64,000 nt of DNA from an uncultured Rhodospirillales bacterium (GCA_903865895.1 CAIPLM010000310.1:1-64000); one strand, 5' to 3'. Positions 9,666 through 19,595 are shown, counted from the first letter of the stretch. Notes: generated by a model from the sequence alone, not told the origin. Program-made: numbers and translations.

Positions 9666-10475
9666 CTATACCGCCAGTTCCAACATCACCGGCACGTGGT
9701 CGCTGCCCTGCGGCCAGTCGCGGGCTTCGGTGTGGACGGTGAGGTTGCGCAGGCCTGGGGTAAGGTCGGGGGTGACCCAGATATGGTCGAGGCGGCGGCC
9801 GCGGTTGGCGGTTTTCCAGTCGCGGTTGCGGTAGGACCACCACGTATAGAGTTTCTGATCGTCCGGCACGAAGTGGCGCATGGCGTCGTGGAAGCCGGCT
9901 TCGCGCCAGGTGGTCAGCCCGGCGGTTTCGACCGGGGTATGGCTGACGACGTCCAGCAGTTGTTTGTGGCTCCAGACGTCGTGTTCGAGCGGGGCAATAT
10001 TGAGATCGCCGACTATAATGGCGCGCTTGAGATCTTGGCGACCGCGGAAATACTCGGTGGCTTCGGCGATGAAATCGAGCTTGTGGCCGAATTTGGGGTT
10101 GGCCTCGCGGTCCGCCACGTCCCCGCCTGCGGGGACGTAGAAGTCATGGAGTTCGATCGGCCCGCCGGGCGTGGCGACGCGCACGGCGAGGTGGCGGCAA
10201 TCGCCTTTGCCGCACCAGTCCGGCGTGTCCGGGAGCACTTCGAGGGGCAGGCGGGAGAAGATCGCCACCCCGTTGTAGCCTTTCATGCCGCGATAGGCGA
10301 CGTGCTCGTAGCCGAGTTCAGTGGTTGCATGGGGCGGAAACAGCTCGTCCGGCACCTTGGTTTCCTGAAGGCAGATGACGTCCGGCTTCAATTCCGCGGC
10401 GAGTTGGCCGAGGAGTTTCAGGCGCAGGCGAAGGGAATTGATGTTCCACGTCGCCACCCGCAGGGTATTGCCCAT
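9666..10475 (-). CDS. xth: Exodeoxyribonuclease III (AP endonuclease)
   Basis: Mg-dependent 3'-5' exonuclease and AP endonuclease acting in base-excision repair. The 269-residue product has the full set of exonuclease-endonuclease-phosphatase motifs: the ATWNINSLRLRL start, the catalytic Glu in CLQETKV, Asp and Asn in VGDLNIAPLEHDVW, the RRLDHIWV strand with Asp, and the terminal SDHVPVMLEL with the catalytic His. It starts at 10475, just four bases after the stop of the upstream FAH-family gene, so the two are probably cotranscribed although functionally unrelated. Confidence 0.95.
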   Translation of the reverse strand: MGNTLRVATWNINSLRLRLKLLGQLAAELKPDVICLQETKVPDELFPPHATTELGYEHVAYRGMKGYNGVAIFSRLPLEVLPDTPDWCGKGDCRHLAVRVATPGGPIELHDFYVPAGGDVADREANPKFGHKLDFIAEATEYFRGRQDLKRAIIVGDLNIAPLEHDVWSHKQLLDVVSHTPVETAGLTTWREAGFHDAMRHFVPDDQKLYTWWSYRNRDWKTANRGRRLDHIWVTPDLTPGLRNLTVHTEARDWPQGSDHVPVMLELAV

Positions 10476-10479
10476 CGGC

Positions 10480-11166
10480 TCAGATGATCCGCGCGGTTAC
10501 GGTGCCGACGCCTTCGACCACGCCTTCCAGCAGGTCCCCCTTCACCACCGCGGCGACGCCTTCGGGGGTGCCGGTGAAGATGAGGTCACCGGGCGCAAGG
10601 GCGACGAGCCTGGAGAGATAGGCGATCGTCTCGGCGACCGACCAGATGAGCTTCGAGAGATCGGAGACCTGGCGCACGGCGCCGTTCACCTTGAGCTCGA
10701 TCTTGCCCTTGGTCGGGTCGGGGAAGGCGCTGGCGGGGATCATCACGCCGATCGGGGCGGATTGGTCGAAGCCCTTGCCCATGTCCCAGGGCTTGCCTTC
10801 CTTCTTGGCGGCGTTCTGCAGGTCCCGCCGCGTCATATCGAGCCCGGCGGCATAGCCCCAGACATGGGCGAGCGCGTCGGCCTCGGCGATATCCTTGCCG
10901 CCGGTGCCGATGGCAACCACCAGCTCCATCTCGTGGTGCAGATTGGAGGTCATCGTCGGGTAGGGCATGTCGGCATCGCCGGTCACCAGCGCATCGGCCG
11001 GCTTGCAGAAGAAGAACGGCAGCTCGCGATCGGGGTCGGCGCCCATTTCGCGGGCGTGTTCGGCGTAGTTGCGGCCGACGCAGAATACCCGGCGGACCGG
11101 GAAGGCACCACCGCCGGCGACCGGGACGGAGCTGACGGGCGGAGGGGCGATGACGAAGCCGGACAT
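10480..11166 (-). CDS. Fumarylacetoacetate hydrolase-family protein
   Basis: A 228-residue single-domain FAH-family enzyme. Relatives act on beta-diketo or oxo acids: fumarylpyruvate or acylpyruvate hydrolase, 2-hydroxyhepta-2,4-diene-1,7-dioate isomerase, oxaloacetate decarboxylase. [16 protein letters not shown] at the N-terminus, the metal-binding [12 protein letters not shown] (HxE...E) and [16 protein letters not shown] near the C-terminus are the expected motifs; the [11 protein letters not shown] form is closest in feel to the FAHD1/fumarylpyruvate hydrolase branch. The start at 11166 is preceded by AAGGAA; open frame upstream of it is antisense to the neighbouring dctA and non-coding. 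The exact substrate is undetermined. Confidence 0.88.
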   Translation of the reverse strand: MSGFVIAPPPVSSVPVAGGGAFPVRRVFCVGRNYAEHAREMGADPDRELPFFFCKPADALVTGDADMPYPTMTSNLHHEMELVVAIGTGGKDIAEADALAHVWGYAAGLDMTRRDLQNAAKKEGKPWDMGKGFDQSAPIGVMIPASAFPDPTKGKIELKVNGAVRQVSDLSKLIWSVAETIAYLSRLVALAPGDLIFTGTPEGVAAVVKGDLLEGVVEGVGTVTARII

Positions 11167-11319
11167 CGGGGCGTTCCTTCTGGCGCGGGGCAAGGCCGCG
11201 TTCATACAAGCGAGCTGGGCGGGCGCGCAACGTGGGCGGGATTTGCCTTGGCGCGGCCCGGCTTGTAAGGGCATTTCCGTATATGGCCGGCCAGTCAGCG
11301 TGCCGGCGGGGAGCAGCGG

Positions 11320-12576
11320 ATGAGCCAGGCCCAGCAGTCGAAGTCCCTCTACGTCCAGGTGCTGGTGGCGATCGCCATCGGCATTGTGCTCGGCCATTTC
11401 TGGCCCTCCATCGCGGTGGAGATGCAGCCCTTCGGCGATGGGTTCGTGAAGCTGGTGAAGATGATGATCGCGCCGATCATCTTCATCACCGTGGTGGTTG
11501 GCATCGGCAAGCTGACCGACACCAAGGAAATCGGGCGGATCGGGCTGAAGGCGATCATCTACTTCGAGATCCTCACCACGATCGCCATGCTGATCGGCCT
11601 GGTCGTCGGCCATTTTATCGCCCCTGGGGCCGGGCTGAACATCGATCCCGCGACGCTCGATAAGTCCCGCGTCGCCACCTACACCAATGCGCCGCATGTG
11701 GGGGTGGCGCAGTTCCTGTTGAACATCATCCCCGACACCATCGTCGGCGCCTTCGCCAAGGGCGATATTCTGCCGGTGCTGTTCTTCTCGTTGATGTTCG
11801 GCATCGGGCTGGCCGGCATGGGCGAGCGCGGGCGCAATGTGGTGCATTTCCTCGACGAGGCCGGTGCTGCGTTGTTCCGGGTGATCGGGATCATCATGAA
11901 GGTGGCGCCGCTCGGCGCTTTCGGGGCGATGAGCTTCACCATTGGCCGCTACGGGCTCGGCTCGCTGGTGCAGCTTGGCTACCTGATGGCGTGTTTCTAC
12001 ATCACCTGCGCGCTGTTCATTTTCGTCGGCATGAACATCGTCATGCGCATCACCGGGCTGCGGCTGTGGCCGGTGCTGAAGTTCATCCGCGAGGAGTTCT
12101 TCATCGTGCTCGGCACCTCCTCCTCCGAGGCGGCGCTGCCCTCGCTGATGGGTAAGCTGGAGCAGCTCGGCTGCAACCGCCCGCTGGTGGGCCTGGTGGT
12201 GCCGCTGGGCTACGCCTTCAACCTCGATGGCACCTCGATCTACTTCACCATGGCGATCACCTTCATCGCCCAGGCGCTCAACATTCCGCTCTCCTGGGGC
12301 GATTACGCGCTGATCCTGGCCGTGCTGCTGCTCACCTCCAAGGGCGCGGCGGCGATTACCGGCGGCGGGTTCATCACGCTGGCGGCCACGCTGGCCACGC
12401 TGAACGGCAAGGTGCCGGTGACCGGCATCGTGCTGGTGCTGGCGATCGATCGCTTCATGAGCGAGGCGCGCGCCATTACCAATCTGTTCGGCAACACGGT
12501 TGCGACGATCTTCGTCGCCTGGTGGGAAGGCCAGCTCGATATGGAGAAGGCGCGCAAGGCGCTGTCGGGCGCCTAG
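11320..12576 (+). CDS. dctA: Dicarboxylate/amino acid:cation symporter, DctA-type
   Basis: Inner-membrane secondary carrier of the DAACS family, importing C4-dicarboxylates (succinate, fumarate, malate) with protons or sodium. The 418-residue product shows the family's membrane topology and key motifs: [16 protein letters not shown], the serine-rich [10 protein letters not shown] hairpin, [28 protein letters not shown] and [18 protein letters not shown] (the Asp/Arg/Asn substrate and cation site). It is transcribed divergently from the FAH-family gene, with 153 bases between the two starts, and converges on an enoyl-CoA hydratase gene with which it shares the stop-codon bases CTAG at 12573-12576. 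Confidence 0.93.
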   Translation: MSQAQQSKSLYVQVLVAIAIGIVLGHFWPSIAVEMQPFGDGFVKLVKMMIAPIIFITVVVGIGKLTDTKEIGRIGLKAIIYFEILTTIAMLIGLVVGHFIAPGAGLNIDPATLDKSRVATYTNAPHVGVAQFLLNIIPDTIVGAFAKGDILPVLFFSLMFGIGLAGMGERGRNVVHFLDEAGAALFRVIGIIMKVAPLGAFGAMSFTIGRYGLGSLVQLGYLMACFYITCALFIFVGMNIVMRITGLRLWPVLKFIREEFFIVLGTSSSEAALPSLMGKLEQLGCNRPLVGLVVPLGYAFNLDGTSIYFTMAITFIAQALNIPLSWGDYALILAVLLLTSKGAAAITGGGFITLAATLATLNGKVPVTGIVLVLAIDRFMSEARAITNLFGNTVATIFVAWWEGQLDMEKARKALSGA

Positions 12577-13376
12577 GTCTCCCGCGGCCCGGCGGGCACG
12601 TACCAGCCGGGCCGGCGTTTCTCGGCGAAGGCCGTGGTGCCTTCGTGCCCTTCGGCGGCGTTGCGCTGCATCCAGCTTTCATGGGCGAGGATTTCCATCG
12701 CGCGCTGATCGAGCTTGAGCCCATTGGCGGCGAGGAAGCTGTGCTTGGTGCCGGCAATGGCGCCGGGGGCGGAGAGGAACACGGCGTCCAGCACCTCCTC
12801 TACCCGCGCCTCGATGGCCTCCGCGGCGACGATCTCGTGCACCAGGCCGATCCGGCACGCCTCGGTGGCACCGAAGCGCTCGCCGGTGAGTGCGTAGCGG
12901 CGGGTCTGGCGCAGGCCGATGGCGTTGACCATGTGGGTCGAAATCGGCGTGGGGGAAACACCGACCCGCACTTCGGTGATGCCGAACTGCGCCTCGGGCG
13001 TGGCCAGCGCCACATCCACGCAGCAGGCGATGCCGACGCCGCCGCCGAAGCAGGCGCCCGTGATGACGGCGATGGTCGGGCGGGAGAACTCGTTCAGCAG
13101 CTGCATCGCCCGCGTGGTCGCCATCGAGGCGGCGAAGGCCTGTTCCGGCGGATAATCGGCGGCGCGGCGGAGCCATTTGATATCGGCGCCGGCCTGGAAG
13201 TGCTTGCCGGCGCCGCGGATTACCAGGGCACGAATTGAAGGATCGGCCTCGAGCTTGATCAAACCGTCGATCAGCGCCGCCAGCAGCGCCTCGTCATAGG
13301 CATTGCCCACCTCCGGCCGATTGAGGGTGACATGGGCGACGCCGCGCGGGTCGATTTCCAGCAGGACGGAGCTCAT
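12573..13376 (-). CDS. Enoyl-CoA hydratase/isomerase-family protein
   Basis: A 267-residue crotonase-fold protein. It shows the oxyanion-hole segments [14 protein letters not shown] and [21 protein letters not shown], and the position of the second catalytic acid in [14 protein letters not shown] is Glu. Crotonases hydrate enoyl-CoA or act on methylglutaconyl- or other branched acyl-CoAs, and the sequence alone does not decide which. The start at 13376 overlaps the stop of the dehydratase gene (ATGA), so it is translated after it; its own stop overlaps that of convergent dctA. Pairing with a PLP dehydratase suggests amino-acid or hydroxy-acid catabolism (inference). Confidence 0.9.
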   Translation of the reverse strand: MSSVLLEIDPRGVAHVTLNRPEVGNAYDEALLAALIDGLIKLEADPSIRALVIRGAGKHFQAGADIKWLRRAADYPPEQAFAASMATTRAMQLLNEFSRPTIAVITGACFGGGVGIACCVDVALATPEAQFGITEVRVGVSPTPISTHMVNAIGLRQTRRYALTGERFGATEACRIGLVHEIVAAEAIEARVEEVLDAVFLSAPGAIAGTKHSFLAANGLKLDQRAMEILAHESWMQRNAAEGHEGTTAFAEKRRPGWYVPAGPRET

Positions 13377-14317
13377 GACACCACCAGCGCCGGATCGGTG
13401 TTGGAGCCACAGACCAGCACGCCGACCCGGGCACCCTCGGGCGGCACCCAGGCGCCGGAGAGCAGCGCGGCCAAAGCGGTGGCGCCGCCGGGTTCGGCGA
13501 CCAGGCGCATGCGGTCCCACAAGATCTTCTGTGCGGCGACGATGGCGGCATCGGTCACGAGGACGGCGGCGCTCACATTGGCCTGGGCGATCGGGAACAT
13601 CAGCGCGCCGACCTGCTTCGCACCCAGCGCGTCGGCCGCGATCCCGCCGACCGGAGATTCCACCGGACGCCCGGCGGCGAGGGCGTTGTGCAGCCCGGGG
13701 CAGCCTTCCGGCTCGACGCTGACGACGCTCACCCGCCCGGCGAGCCATGCCGCCATGCCGCCGATCAGCCCGCCGCCGCCGGTGGCGATCAGGATATGGG
13801 TGAGGTCCGGCGCATCGGCCTCGAATTCCATCGCCGTGGTGCCCTGGCCGGACAATACATCGGGATGGTCGAAGGCGTGCACCTCCATCGCGCCGGTTTC
13901 GGCCTGTCGCGCGCGGCTCGCCGCCAGCGCGTCGACATAGGCCTCGCCGCCACGTACCAGCCGCGCGCCGTAGCCCTCGATGCGCTTGCGCTTGGATTCC
14001 GGCGTATGCTGCGGAACGAATATCTCCGCCTTGAGGCCAAGCGCCTGGGCAGCGCAGGCCACCGCGGCCCCATGGTTGCCGCCCGAGGCGGCGATCACGC
14101 CAGCAGCTGGAAGTTCCCCAGCCTCACGCGCGCGCAAGATGCGATTGAACGCCCCGCGCGGCTTGAAGCTGCCGGCATGCTGCAGCAACTCGAGCTTCAG
14201 CGTGACCGGGAAGCGCAGCCCGAGATCGCCGGCTACGAGGCGGAATATGGGGGTGTGGCGCACGTACGGCGCAATGCGCGCCGCGGCGGCGGCGATACTG
14301 GAACGGTCGATGCTCAT
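13373..14317 (-). CDS. Threonine/serine dehydratase-like PLP enzyme (fold type II)
   Basis: A 314-residue PLP-dependent enzyme of the threonine dehydratase/serine racemase group, which deaminates hydroxy amino acids to 2-oxo acids or eliminates and racemises related substrates. The cofactor lysine is K52 in GSFKPRGAFN, the substrate loop ASGGNHG is at 77-83, and the PLP-phosphate loop is the glycine-rich ATGGGGLIGG. There is no C-terminal ACT regulatory domain, so this is the short catabolic type rather than biosynthetic IlvA. It forms an operon with the enoyl-CoA hydratase (4-base overlap); the flavoprotein gene upstream ends 12 bases before its start. Confidence 0.88.
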   Translation of the reverse strand: MSIDRSSIAAAAARIAPYVRHTPIFRLVAGDLGLRFPVTLKLELLQHAGSFKPRGAFNRILRAREAGELPAAGVIAASGGNHGAAVACAAQALGLKAEIFVPQHTPESKRKRIEGYGARLVRGGEAYVDALAASRARQAETGAMEVHAFDHPDVLSGQGTTAMEFEADAPDLTHILIATGGGGLIGGMAAWLAGRVSVVSVEPEGCPGLHNALAAGRPVESPVGGIAADALGAKQVGALMFPIAQANVSAAVLVTDAAIVAAQKILWDRMRLVAEPGGATALAALLSGAWVPPEGARVGVLVCGSNTDPALVVS

Positions 14318-14329
14318 CGGGATGGCCTG

Positions 14330-15616
14330 TCAGATATGGAGGTAATCACGCACCCGGCCGTACAGCACGCGCGCGGCGACGGCGGTTTTCCACAAAGCGT
14401 GGAAGGGAATTTCCTTGAGGTCGGTGATCGGCATGTCGATCTCGGCCTGGCTGCCGCCGAGCGTGCGCTTGGCGAGCTGCGGGCCCATCGCTGTCGCCAT
14501 CGCCACGCCGCGCCCATTATAGGCGACGCAGACCAGCACGCCCGGCGCCGGCTCGTGGATGTGCGGGTAGTGGTCCGGCGTGATGGCGAGCTGGCCGTTC
14601 CAGCCATGGGTCCATTTGAACGGCTTGATCTGCGGCCACAGGCGCTGGGCGTAGTCGACCATCCATTGCACGTCGCCTGGCGCACTGATCGGCGATTGCC
14701 GGCTGCGGCCGCCCATCAGGATGCGGTTGGACTTGTCGAGCCGGTAATAGGTGGTGACCTTGCCGAGCTCATAGATCGAGGCGCGATGCGGCATGATCTC
14801 CCGCGCGATCTCCTCGGGGATCGGCTCCGAGGCGGCGATGCCGGAATACACCGGCACCACGGATTTGCGCAGTTTGGGCCACAAATCGTCGGTATAGCCG
14901 TTGGTGCCGATCACCAGCCGGTCGGCGGTCACGGTGCCGGTGGGGGTCTGCACCTTCCAGGACGTGCCCTCGCGCCACACCTTTTCGGCCGGGCTGCCGC
15001 CATGCACGGTTACGCCGAGTTGTTGCGCCGCCTGGGCCATGCCGCGGGCATAGCCGAGCGGGTTCACGTGCCCGCCGCGATTGTCGAGCAGCGCACAGAG
15101 GTAGCGCTCGGCGCCGATTTTCTGCCGCATCGCCGCCTTGTCCAGCAGCTCGACCGGCATGCCGCGCCGCACTCCCTGCTCAAAGGCGCTCTCGATCTCG
15201 GCGACGTTGTTCTGCTGGAACACGGCCCGCATGGTGCCGGATTGCGAGGCCTCGCAGGTGATCTGGTGCTGGGCGATGAGGTTGAACACCACGTTCGGCG
15301 CGTCCCAGGACATCGCGACCATGCGGCGGCCGAGATCGGGGCCGAAATCCTTCTCCACCGTGTCCGGGTCCCATTTGAGGCCCGGGTTGACCTGCCCGCC
15401 ATTGCGGCCGGAGGCGCCCCAGCCGGGCTCGTTGCGCTCGAGCACGATCACATCCGTGCCCTGCTGCGCGAGGTGCAGCGCGGCGGAAAGCCCGGTGAAG
15501 CCGGCGCCGATCACGCAGACCGAGGCCCGCTTATCACCATCGAGCGGCGGTGTCATGGCGGGCGGGCGGGCGGTATCGGCATAGAGGCTGGGCGGCAGCG
15601 GGGCGGATGCGGGCAA
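14330..15616 (-). CDS. FAD-dependent amine oxidoreductase (PuuB/gamma-glutamylputrescine oxidase-like)
   Basis: DAO-family flavoenzyme. The N-terminal FAD-binding motif VCVIGAGFTGLSAALHLAQ is followed by EPGWGASGRNGGQVNPGL, the signature of gamma-glutamylputrescine oxidase and related amine oxidases; VAYNGRGVAMAT closes the FAD domain. The start is taken as TTG at 15616: a perfect AGGAGG (15622-15627) lies five bases upstream and gives 428 residues including the family's usual PPSLYADTA lead sequence. The only internal alternative, an ATG at 15556, has no such site and drops that lead. It is divergent from a polyamine-type ABC transporter, fitting a role in amine degradation. Confidence 0.88.
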   Translation of the reverse strand: MPASAPLPPSLYADTARPPAMTPPLDGDKRASVCVIGAGFTGLSAALHLAQQGTDVIVLERNEPGWGASGRNGGQVNPGLKWDPDTVEKDFGPDLGRRMVAMSWDAPNVVFNLIAQHQITCEASQSGTMRAVFQQNNVAEIESAFEQGVRRGMPVELLDKAAMRQKIGAERYLCALLDNRGGHVNPLGYARGMAQAAQQLGVTVHGGSPAEKVWREGTSWKVQTPTGTVTADRLVIGTNGYTDDLWPKLRKSVVPVYSGIAASEPIPEEIAREIMPHRASIYELGKVTTYYRLDKSNRILMGGRSRQSPISAPGDVQWMVDYAQRLWPQIKPFKWTHGWNGQLAITPDHYPHIHEPAPGVLVCVAYNGRGVAMATAMGPQLAKRTLGGSQAEIDMPITDLKEIPFHALWKTAVAARVLYGRVRDYLHI

Positions 15617-15756
15617 GCGGGCCTCCTGGCGACACGGGCAACAGACAAAACCTAGCCCGCGTTGCGCGGCGGACGCAATTTCCCCCTTGGCGGGTGAGCG
15701 ATTCCGGGCCGATGATGCCGCCGACGACGCATGACAAAAACAACGGGGGCTAGACG

Positions 15757-16788
15757 ATGCGCATGTTCTCCACTTTCCGGGCCGCTTTGCTGCTGAGCAT
15801 CGCCGCGGCATTACCGGCGGCTGCACAAACCACCATCACCTTCGCCTCCTTCGGCGGCGCCTATCAGGCGGCCCAGCGCAAGGCGCTGCTCGACCCGATC
15901 GAGAAGGCGCTCAACATCACCATCAAGGAAGACACCCTCACCGGCATCGCCGACGTGCGCGCCCAGGTCGGCGCCAAGGCGGTGAAGTGGGATGTGGCCG
16001 ATCTCGGCGGCGTCAGCTGCGCCCGTGGCGCTGCGGAAGGGCTGTTCGAGCCGCTCGACTACAGTGTGATCAAGACCGACGGCATCGACAAGGCGATGGC
16101 CTCCAAGGACTGGATCGGGGTGATCTACTACTCCACCGTCATTGCCTACAACACGCAGAAATACGGCAATAACGGGCCGCAGAGCTGGGCCGACTTCTGG
16201 GATACCAAGAAGTTCCCCGGCACGCGTTCGCTCGGCCGCGGTGCCGCCGAAACCTTCGAGATCGCGCTGATGGCCGATGGCGTCGATCCGCAGAAGCTCT
16301 ATCCGCTTGACGTCGACCGCGCGCTTAAGAGCCTTGAGAAGATCAAGAAGAACGTCGTCGCCTGGTGGGCCTCGGGCGCCCAGTCCGCCCAGTTGCTGAA
16401 GGACGGCGAGGCCGACATGGTCGCCATCTGGAACGGCCGCGCCGGCGCGGTGATCAAGGACGGCGCCAAGGCGACCATCAACTACAACCAGGGCATCTTC
16501 AACATCGACTGTCTGGTGATCCCCAAGGGCGCCAAGAACGCCGCGCTGGCCCAGAAAGTCATCGCGATGATGGTGTCCCCGGAGCTCCAGGCCAACATCC
16601 CGGCGTTGATCGACTACGGCCCGATCAACAGCAAGGCCTTCGACACCGGCAAGATCCCCGAAGCCGCCAAGGCCTCCATCAACTCCTCGCCGGTGAACGC
16701 CGCGAAGCAGACCAACATGAACTTCGACTACTGGCGCGAGAACCTCAACAAGCTGACGGAACGGATGGACGCGTTCCTGCAACAGTGA
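15757..16788 (+). CDS. ABC transporter periplasmic binding protein, polyamine/opine type
   Basis: A 343-residue family-1 extracellular binding protein resembling PotF/PotD and opine-binding proteins. The signal peptide ends near ALPAAA|QTTITF. The mature start ITFASFGGAYQAAQRKALLDPIEK and the later WADFWDTKKFPGTRSLGRGA are typical of the spermidine/putrescine-like subgroup found in alphaproteobacteria. It leads an operon of binding protein, ATPase and two permeases (spacing 22 bases to the ATPase) that ends in a penicillin-acylase-like gene. The ligand is probably a polyamine or an acylated amine (inference from neighbours). Confidence 0.9.
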   Translation: MRMFSTFRAALLLSIAAALPAAAQTTITFASFGGAYQAAQRKALLDPIEKALNITIKEDTLTGIADVRAQVGAKAVKWDVADLGGVSCARGAAEGLFEPLDYSVIKTDGIDKAMASKDWIGVIYYSTVIAYNTQKYGNNGPQSWADFWDTKKFPGTRSLGRGAAETFEIALMADGVDPQKLYPLDVDRALKSLEKIKKNVVAWWASGAQSAQLLKDGEADMVAIWNGRAGAVIKDGAKATINYNQGIFNIDCLVIPKGAKNAALAQKVIAMMVSPELQANIPALIDYGPINSKAFDTGKIPEAAKASINSSPVNAAKQTNMNFDYWRENLNKLTERMDAFLQQ

Positions 16789-16810
16789 GCGGTCGTAGGG
16801 GCAGCGCGGC

Positions 16811-17875
16811 ATGACCGCGGGACGGGCGCTGCCGATCACGGTGCGCGGGTTGGTGCGCCGTTACGGCAAAGTCGCGGCGCTTGACGGGGTCGATCTCGAT
16901 GTCGCGCAGGGTGAGTTCCTCACCCTGCTCGGCCCCTCCGGGTCGGGCAAGACGACGCTGCTGATGATCATGGCCGGGTTCACCCGGCCGGATGCGGGCA
17001 GTGTGAAGTTCGGCAATGTCGAGATGGTCCGCACGCCGCCGCATAAGCGGAACCTGGGCGTGGTGTTCCAGTCCTACGCGCTGTTTCCGCACATGGATGT
17101 CGCTGCAAACGTGGCGTTTCCGCTGACGTTGCGCGGGGTTGGCGGGGCAGAGCGGGAGCGGCGGGTGAAGCAGGCGCTTGAGCAGGTGCAACTCGGCGCG
17201 CTCGGGGGGCGCCGGGTGGATCAGCTCTCCGGCGGCCAGCGGCAGCGTGTGGCGCTGGCCCGCGCTATCGTGTTCGAGCCCGGCATTCTGCTGATGGATG
17301 AGCCGCTTTCGGCCCTCGACAAGAAGCTGCGCGAGCAGATGCAGATCGAGCTGCGGCATCTGCATCGCAGTCTCGGCACCACGGTGATCTACGTCACTCA
17401 TGATCAACGCGAGGCGCTCACGCTGTCCGACCGGATCGCGGTGATCGACCAGGGCCAGATTCAGCAGATCGATACGCCACAGCGTTTGTACGAGGAACCG
17501 GCCAGTCATTTCGTGGCGGATTTCATCGGCGATTCCACTTTCGTGCCGGTCACGGTGGCAGGAGGGGTGGCGCGGTGGCGCGACGTGCCGTTGCGGCTGC
17601 CCACGGCCCCACGCGACGGTGCCTATCTGCTGGTGCTCCGGCCGGAGAAACTTGTCCTGGGTGGCGCGCCAGACCTGAATGGCATCGACGCCGAGGTGGC
17701 GGAGATCGTCTACCAGGGGGATTCCGTGCGGGTGGATGTGCGGCTTGCAGGCGGCGACATCGTCACCCTGCGCGAGTTGGCGCGCGCCGGGCGGATCGCT
17801 GCGTTGCCGCCGCCGGGGAGCATTGTGCGGCTCGGGTTCGACCCGGCGGACACGCTGCTGGTGCCTGCGCCGTGA
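16811..17875 (+). CDS. ABC transporter ATP-binding protein, PotA-like
   Basis: The ATPase subunit of the import system encoded with its neighbours. The 354-residue product has Walker A GPSGSGKTTL at 41-50, the Q-loop VVFQSYALFPHM, signature LSGGQRQRVALARA, Walker B ILLMDEPLSALD and the switch His in YVTHDQ. The C-terminal third is a TOBE-like regulatory domain as in PotA/FbpC/UgpC. Its TGA overlaps the GTG start of the first permease (GTGA), so translation is coupled. Confidence 0.94.
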   Translation: MTAGRALPITVRGLVRRYGKVAALDGVDLDVAQGEFLTLLGPSGSGKTTLLMIMAGFTRPDAGSVKFGNVEMVRTPPHKRNLGVVFQSYALFPHMDVAANVAFPLTLRGVGGAERERRVKQALEQVQLGALGGRRVDQLSGGQRQRVALARAIVFEPGILLMDEPLSALDKKLREQMQIELRHLHRSLGTTVIYVTHDQREALTLSDRIAVIDQGQIQQIDTPQRLYEEPASHFVADFIGDSTFVPVTVAGGVARWRDVPLRLPTAPRDGAYLLVLRPEKLVLGGAPDLNGIDAEVAEIVYQGDSVRVDVRLAGGDIVTLRELARAGRIAALPPPGSIVRLGFDPADTLLVPAP

Positions 17876-18768
17876 CGGCGGAGGCCGTGGCAGATAGGCT
17901 GAACGCGGCCGGCATCCGTGCAGATGCGCGGCGGGAGAAGAGCGCGCTGGCGGCGCTCACCGCGCCGTCATTCGTTATTCTCGGGCTGATGCTGTTTATC
18001 CCGGTGGGCTGGCTGTTCTGGCTCTCCTTCATCGAAGACGGCGCATTTTCACTCGAAAACTACACGCGCATGGTGGTGGAGCCGGCTTATCGCTCGATTT
18101 TCCTCACCACGCTCGAACTCAGCGTGCTTGTGACGGTGCTGAGCGTGCTGCTTGGCTATCCCGTCGCCTACATGATCGCGATGCTGCCGCCGCGCGCCGC
18201 CTCCATCACGCTGACACTGGTGCTGGTGCCGTTCTGGACGGCGATTCTGGTGCGCACCTATGCCTGGCTCGTGCTGTTGCAGCGCCGCGGCGTGGTGAAC
18301 TCGGTGTTGATGAGCTGGGGCATCATCGATGAGCCCCTGCAGCTCGTGCACAATTTCACCGGTACGGCGATCGGCATGCTGCACATCATGATCCCGTTCC
18401 TGGTGCTGCCGCTCTACGCCAACATGCGCGCGATCGACCGCGATTACGTGCGCGCTGCCGCCAGTCTTGGCGCGAGCCCGGTCACTGCCTTCTTCAAGGT
18501 CTATCTCCCACTCTCCATCCCCGGCCTCGCGGCGGGAACGGTGATGGTGTTCATCATTTGCCTCGGCTTCTACATCACCCCGCAATTCCTCGGCGGAGGA
18601 CGGGTGACGACGATCTCGATGAAGATCCAGCAGAACGTCGCGACCTATTTCAACTGGGGCGCTGCGAGTTCGCTTGGGGTGGTGCTGTTCCTCTCGACCA
18701 TCCTGATATTCTGGGGATTCTCGCGGCTGTTCCCGCTGCGCCGGATCACCGAGGTGGGCGGCTCGTGA
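17872..18768 (+). CDS. ABC transporter permease, PotB-like
   Basis: Inner-membrane permease of the MetI-like (BPD_transp_1) fold, 298 residues with six membrane segments; the EAA loop that docks the ATPase reads YVRAAASLGASPVTAFFKVYLPLSIPG. The GTG at 17872 overlaps the stop of the ATPase gene and gives a short hydrophilic N-terminal tail before the first helix (APSFVILGLMLFIPVGWLFWL). It overlaps the second permease in the same GTGA fashion. Confidence 0.92.
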   Translation: MTAEAVADRLNAAGIRADARREKSALAALTAPSFVILGLMLFIPVGWLFWLSFIEDGAFSLENYTRMVVEPAYRSIFLTTLELSVLVTVLSVLLGYPVAYMIAMLPPRAASITLTLVLVPFWTAILVRTYAWLVLLQRRGVVNSVLMSWGIIDEPLQLVHNFTGTAIGMLHIMIPFLVLPLYANMRAIDRDYVRAAASLGASPVTAFFKVYLPLSIPGLAAGTVMVFIICLGFYITPQFLGGGRVTTISMKIQQNVATYFNWGAASSLGVVLFLSTILIFWGFSRLFPLRRITEVGGS

Positions 18769-19565
18769 ACGAGGATTTCGTCCCCCATCGCTCCCGGCTC
18801 TGGCTCTACGCGCTGGCCACTCTGGTGATCGGGTTCCTGGTGATCCCGGTGGTGATCGTGATCCCGCTGTCCTTCTCCGCCTCCTCGCTGCTGGAATTCC
18901 CGCCGCGCGCCTATTCGTTGCGCTGGTACGAGGCATTGCTGGGCTCAGTGGAGTGGCGTGACGCCGCCTGGATGAGCCTGCAGGTCTCGGTATTGACCAC
19001 CATTGTCGCCACCCCGCTCGGCACGGCTGCGGCGTACGGGCTGCATCTCGGCGGCTTCCGCGCCACGGGGGTGCTGCGCATGCTGGTGCTGGCGCCGCTG
19101 CTGGTGCCGGTGATCCTCACCGCGGTCGGCATCTTCTATGTGTTTGCCATGCTCGGGTTGAACAACACATTGTTCGGCTTGGTGATCGCCCACGCCATGC
19201 TGTCACTGCCCTTCGTGGTGGTGAGCGTCAGCGCCGGGCTGCGCAGCTACGATATGGCGCAGGAGTGCGTCGCCCGCAGCCTCGGCGCCTCCTGGCCGCG
19301 CGCTTTCTGGGCGATCACCCTGCCGCAGATCCGCCTGCCCGTGCTGTCCGGCGCGCTGCTCGCCTTCATCTCCTCGTTCGATGAGGTGATCGTCTCCTTC
19401 TTCATCTCCGGCGGCGAGTATTCCACCCTGCCGCGGCGGATGTTCAACGCGCTGCGTGACCAGATCGAGCCGACCATCGCGGCGATTTCCACCATCCTGG
19501 TGGTGCTGTCGGTCGGCACCGTCGTATTGCTCGAAATCTCCCGCCGCCCGGCGCGGCGGCCATGA
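18765..19565 (+). CDS. ABC transporter permease, PotC-like
   Basis: The second permease of the heterodimeric channel, 266 residues with six membrane segments and the EAA loop ECVARSLGASWPRAFWAITLPQIRLPV. The PotC-like SSFDEVIVSFFISG segment follows. Its GTG start at 18765 overlaps the stop of the first permease. The next gene, the acylase, starts 30 bases downstream on the same strand with no terminator visible between them. Confidence 0.92.
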   Translation: MNEDFVPHRSRLWLYALATLVIGFLVIPVVIVIPLSFSASSLLEFPPRAYSLRWYEALLGSVEWRDAAWMSLQVSVLTTIVATPLGTAAAYGLHLGGFRATGVLRMLVLAPLLVPVILTAVGIFYVFAMLGLNNTLFGLVIAHAMLSLPFVVVSVSAGLRSYDMAQECVARSLGASWPRAFWAITLPQIRLPVLSGALLAFISSFDEVIVSFFISGGEYSTLPRRMFNALRDQIEPTIAAISTILVVLSVGTVVLLEISRRPARRP

Positions 19566-19595
19566 AGAAACCGTCCAGAGACTGAAAGTCCTGCC

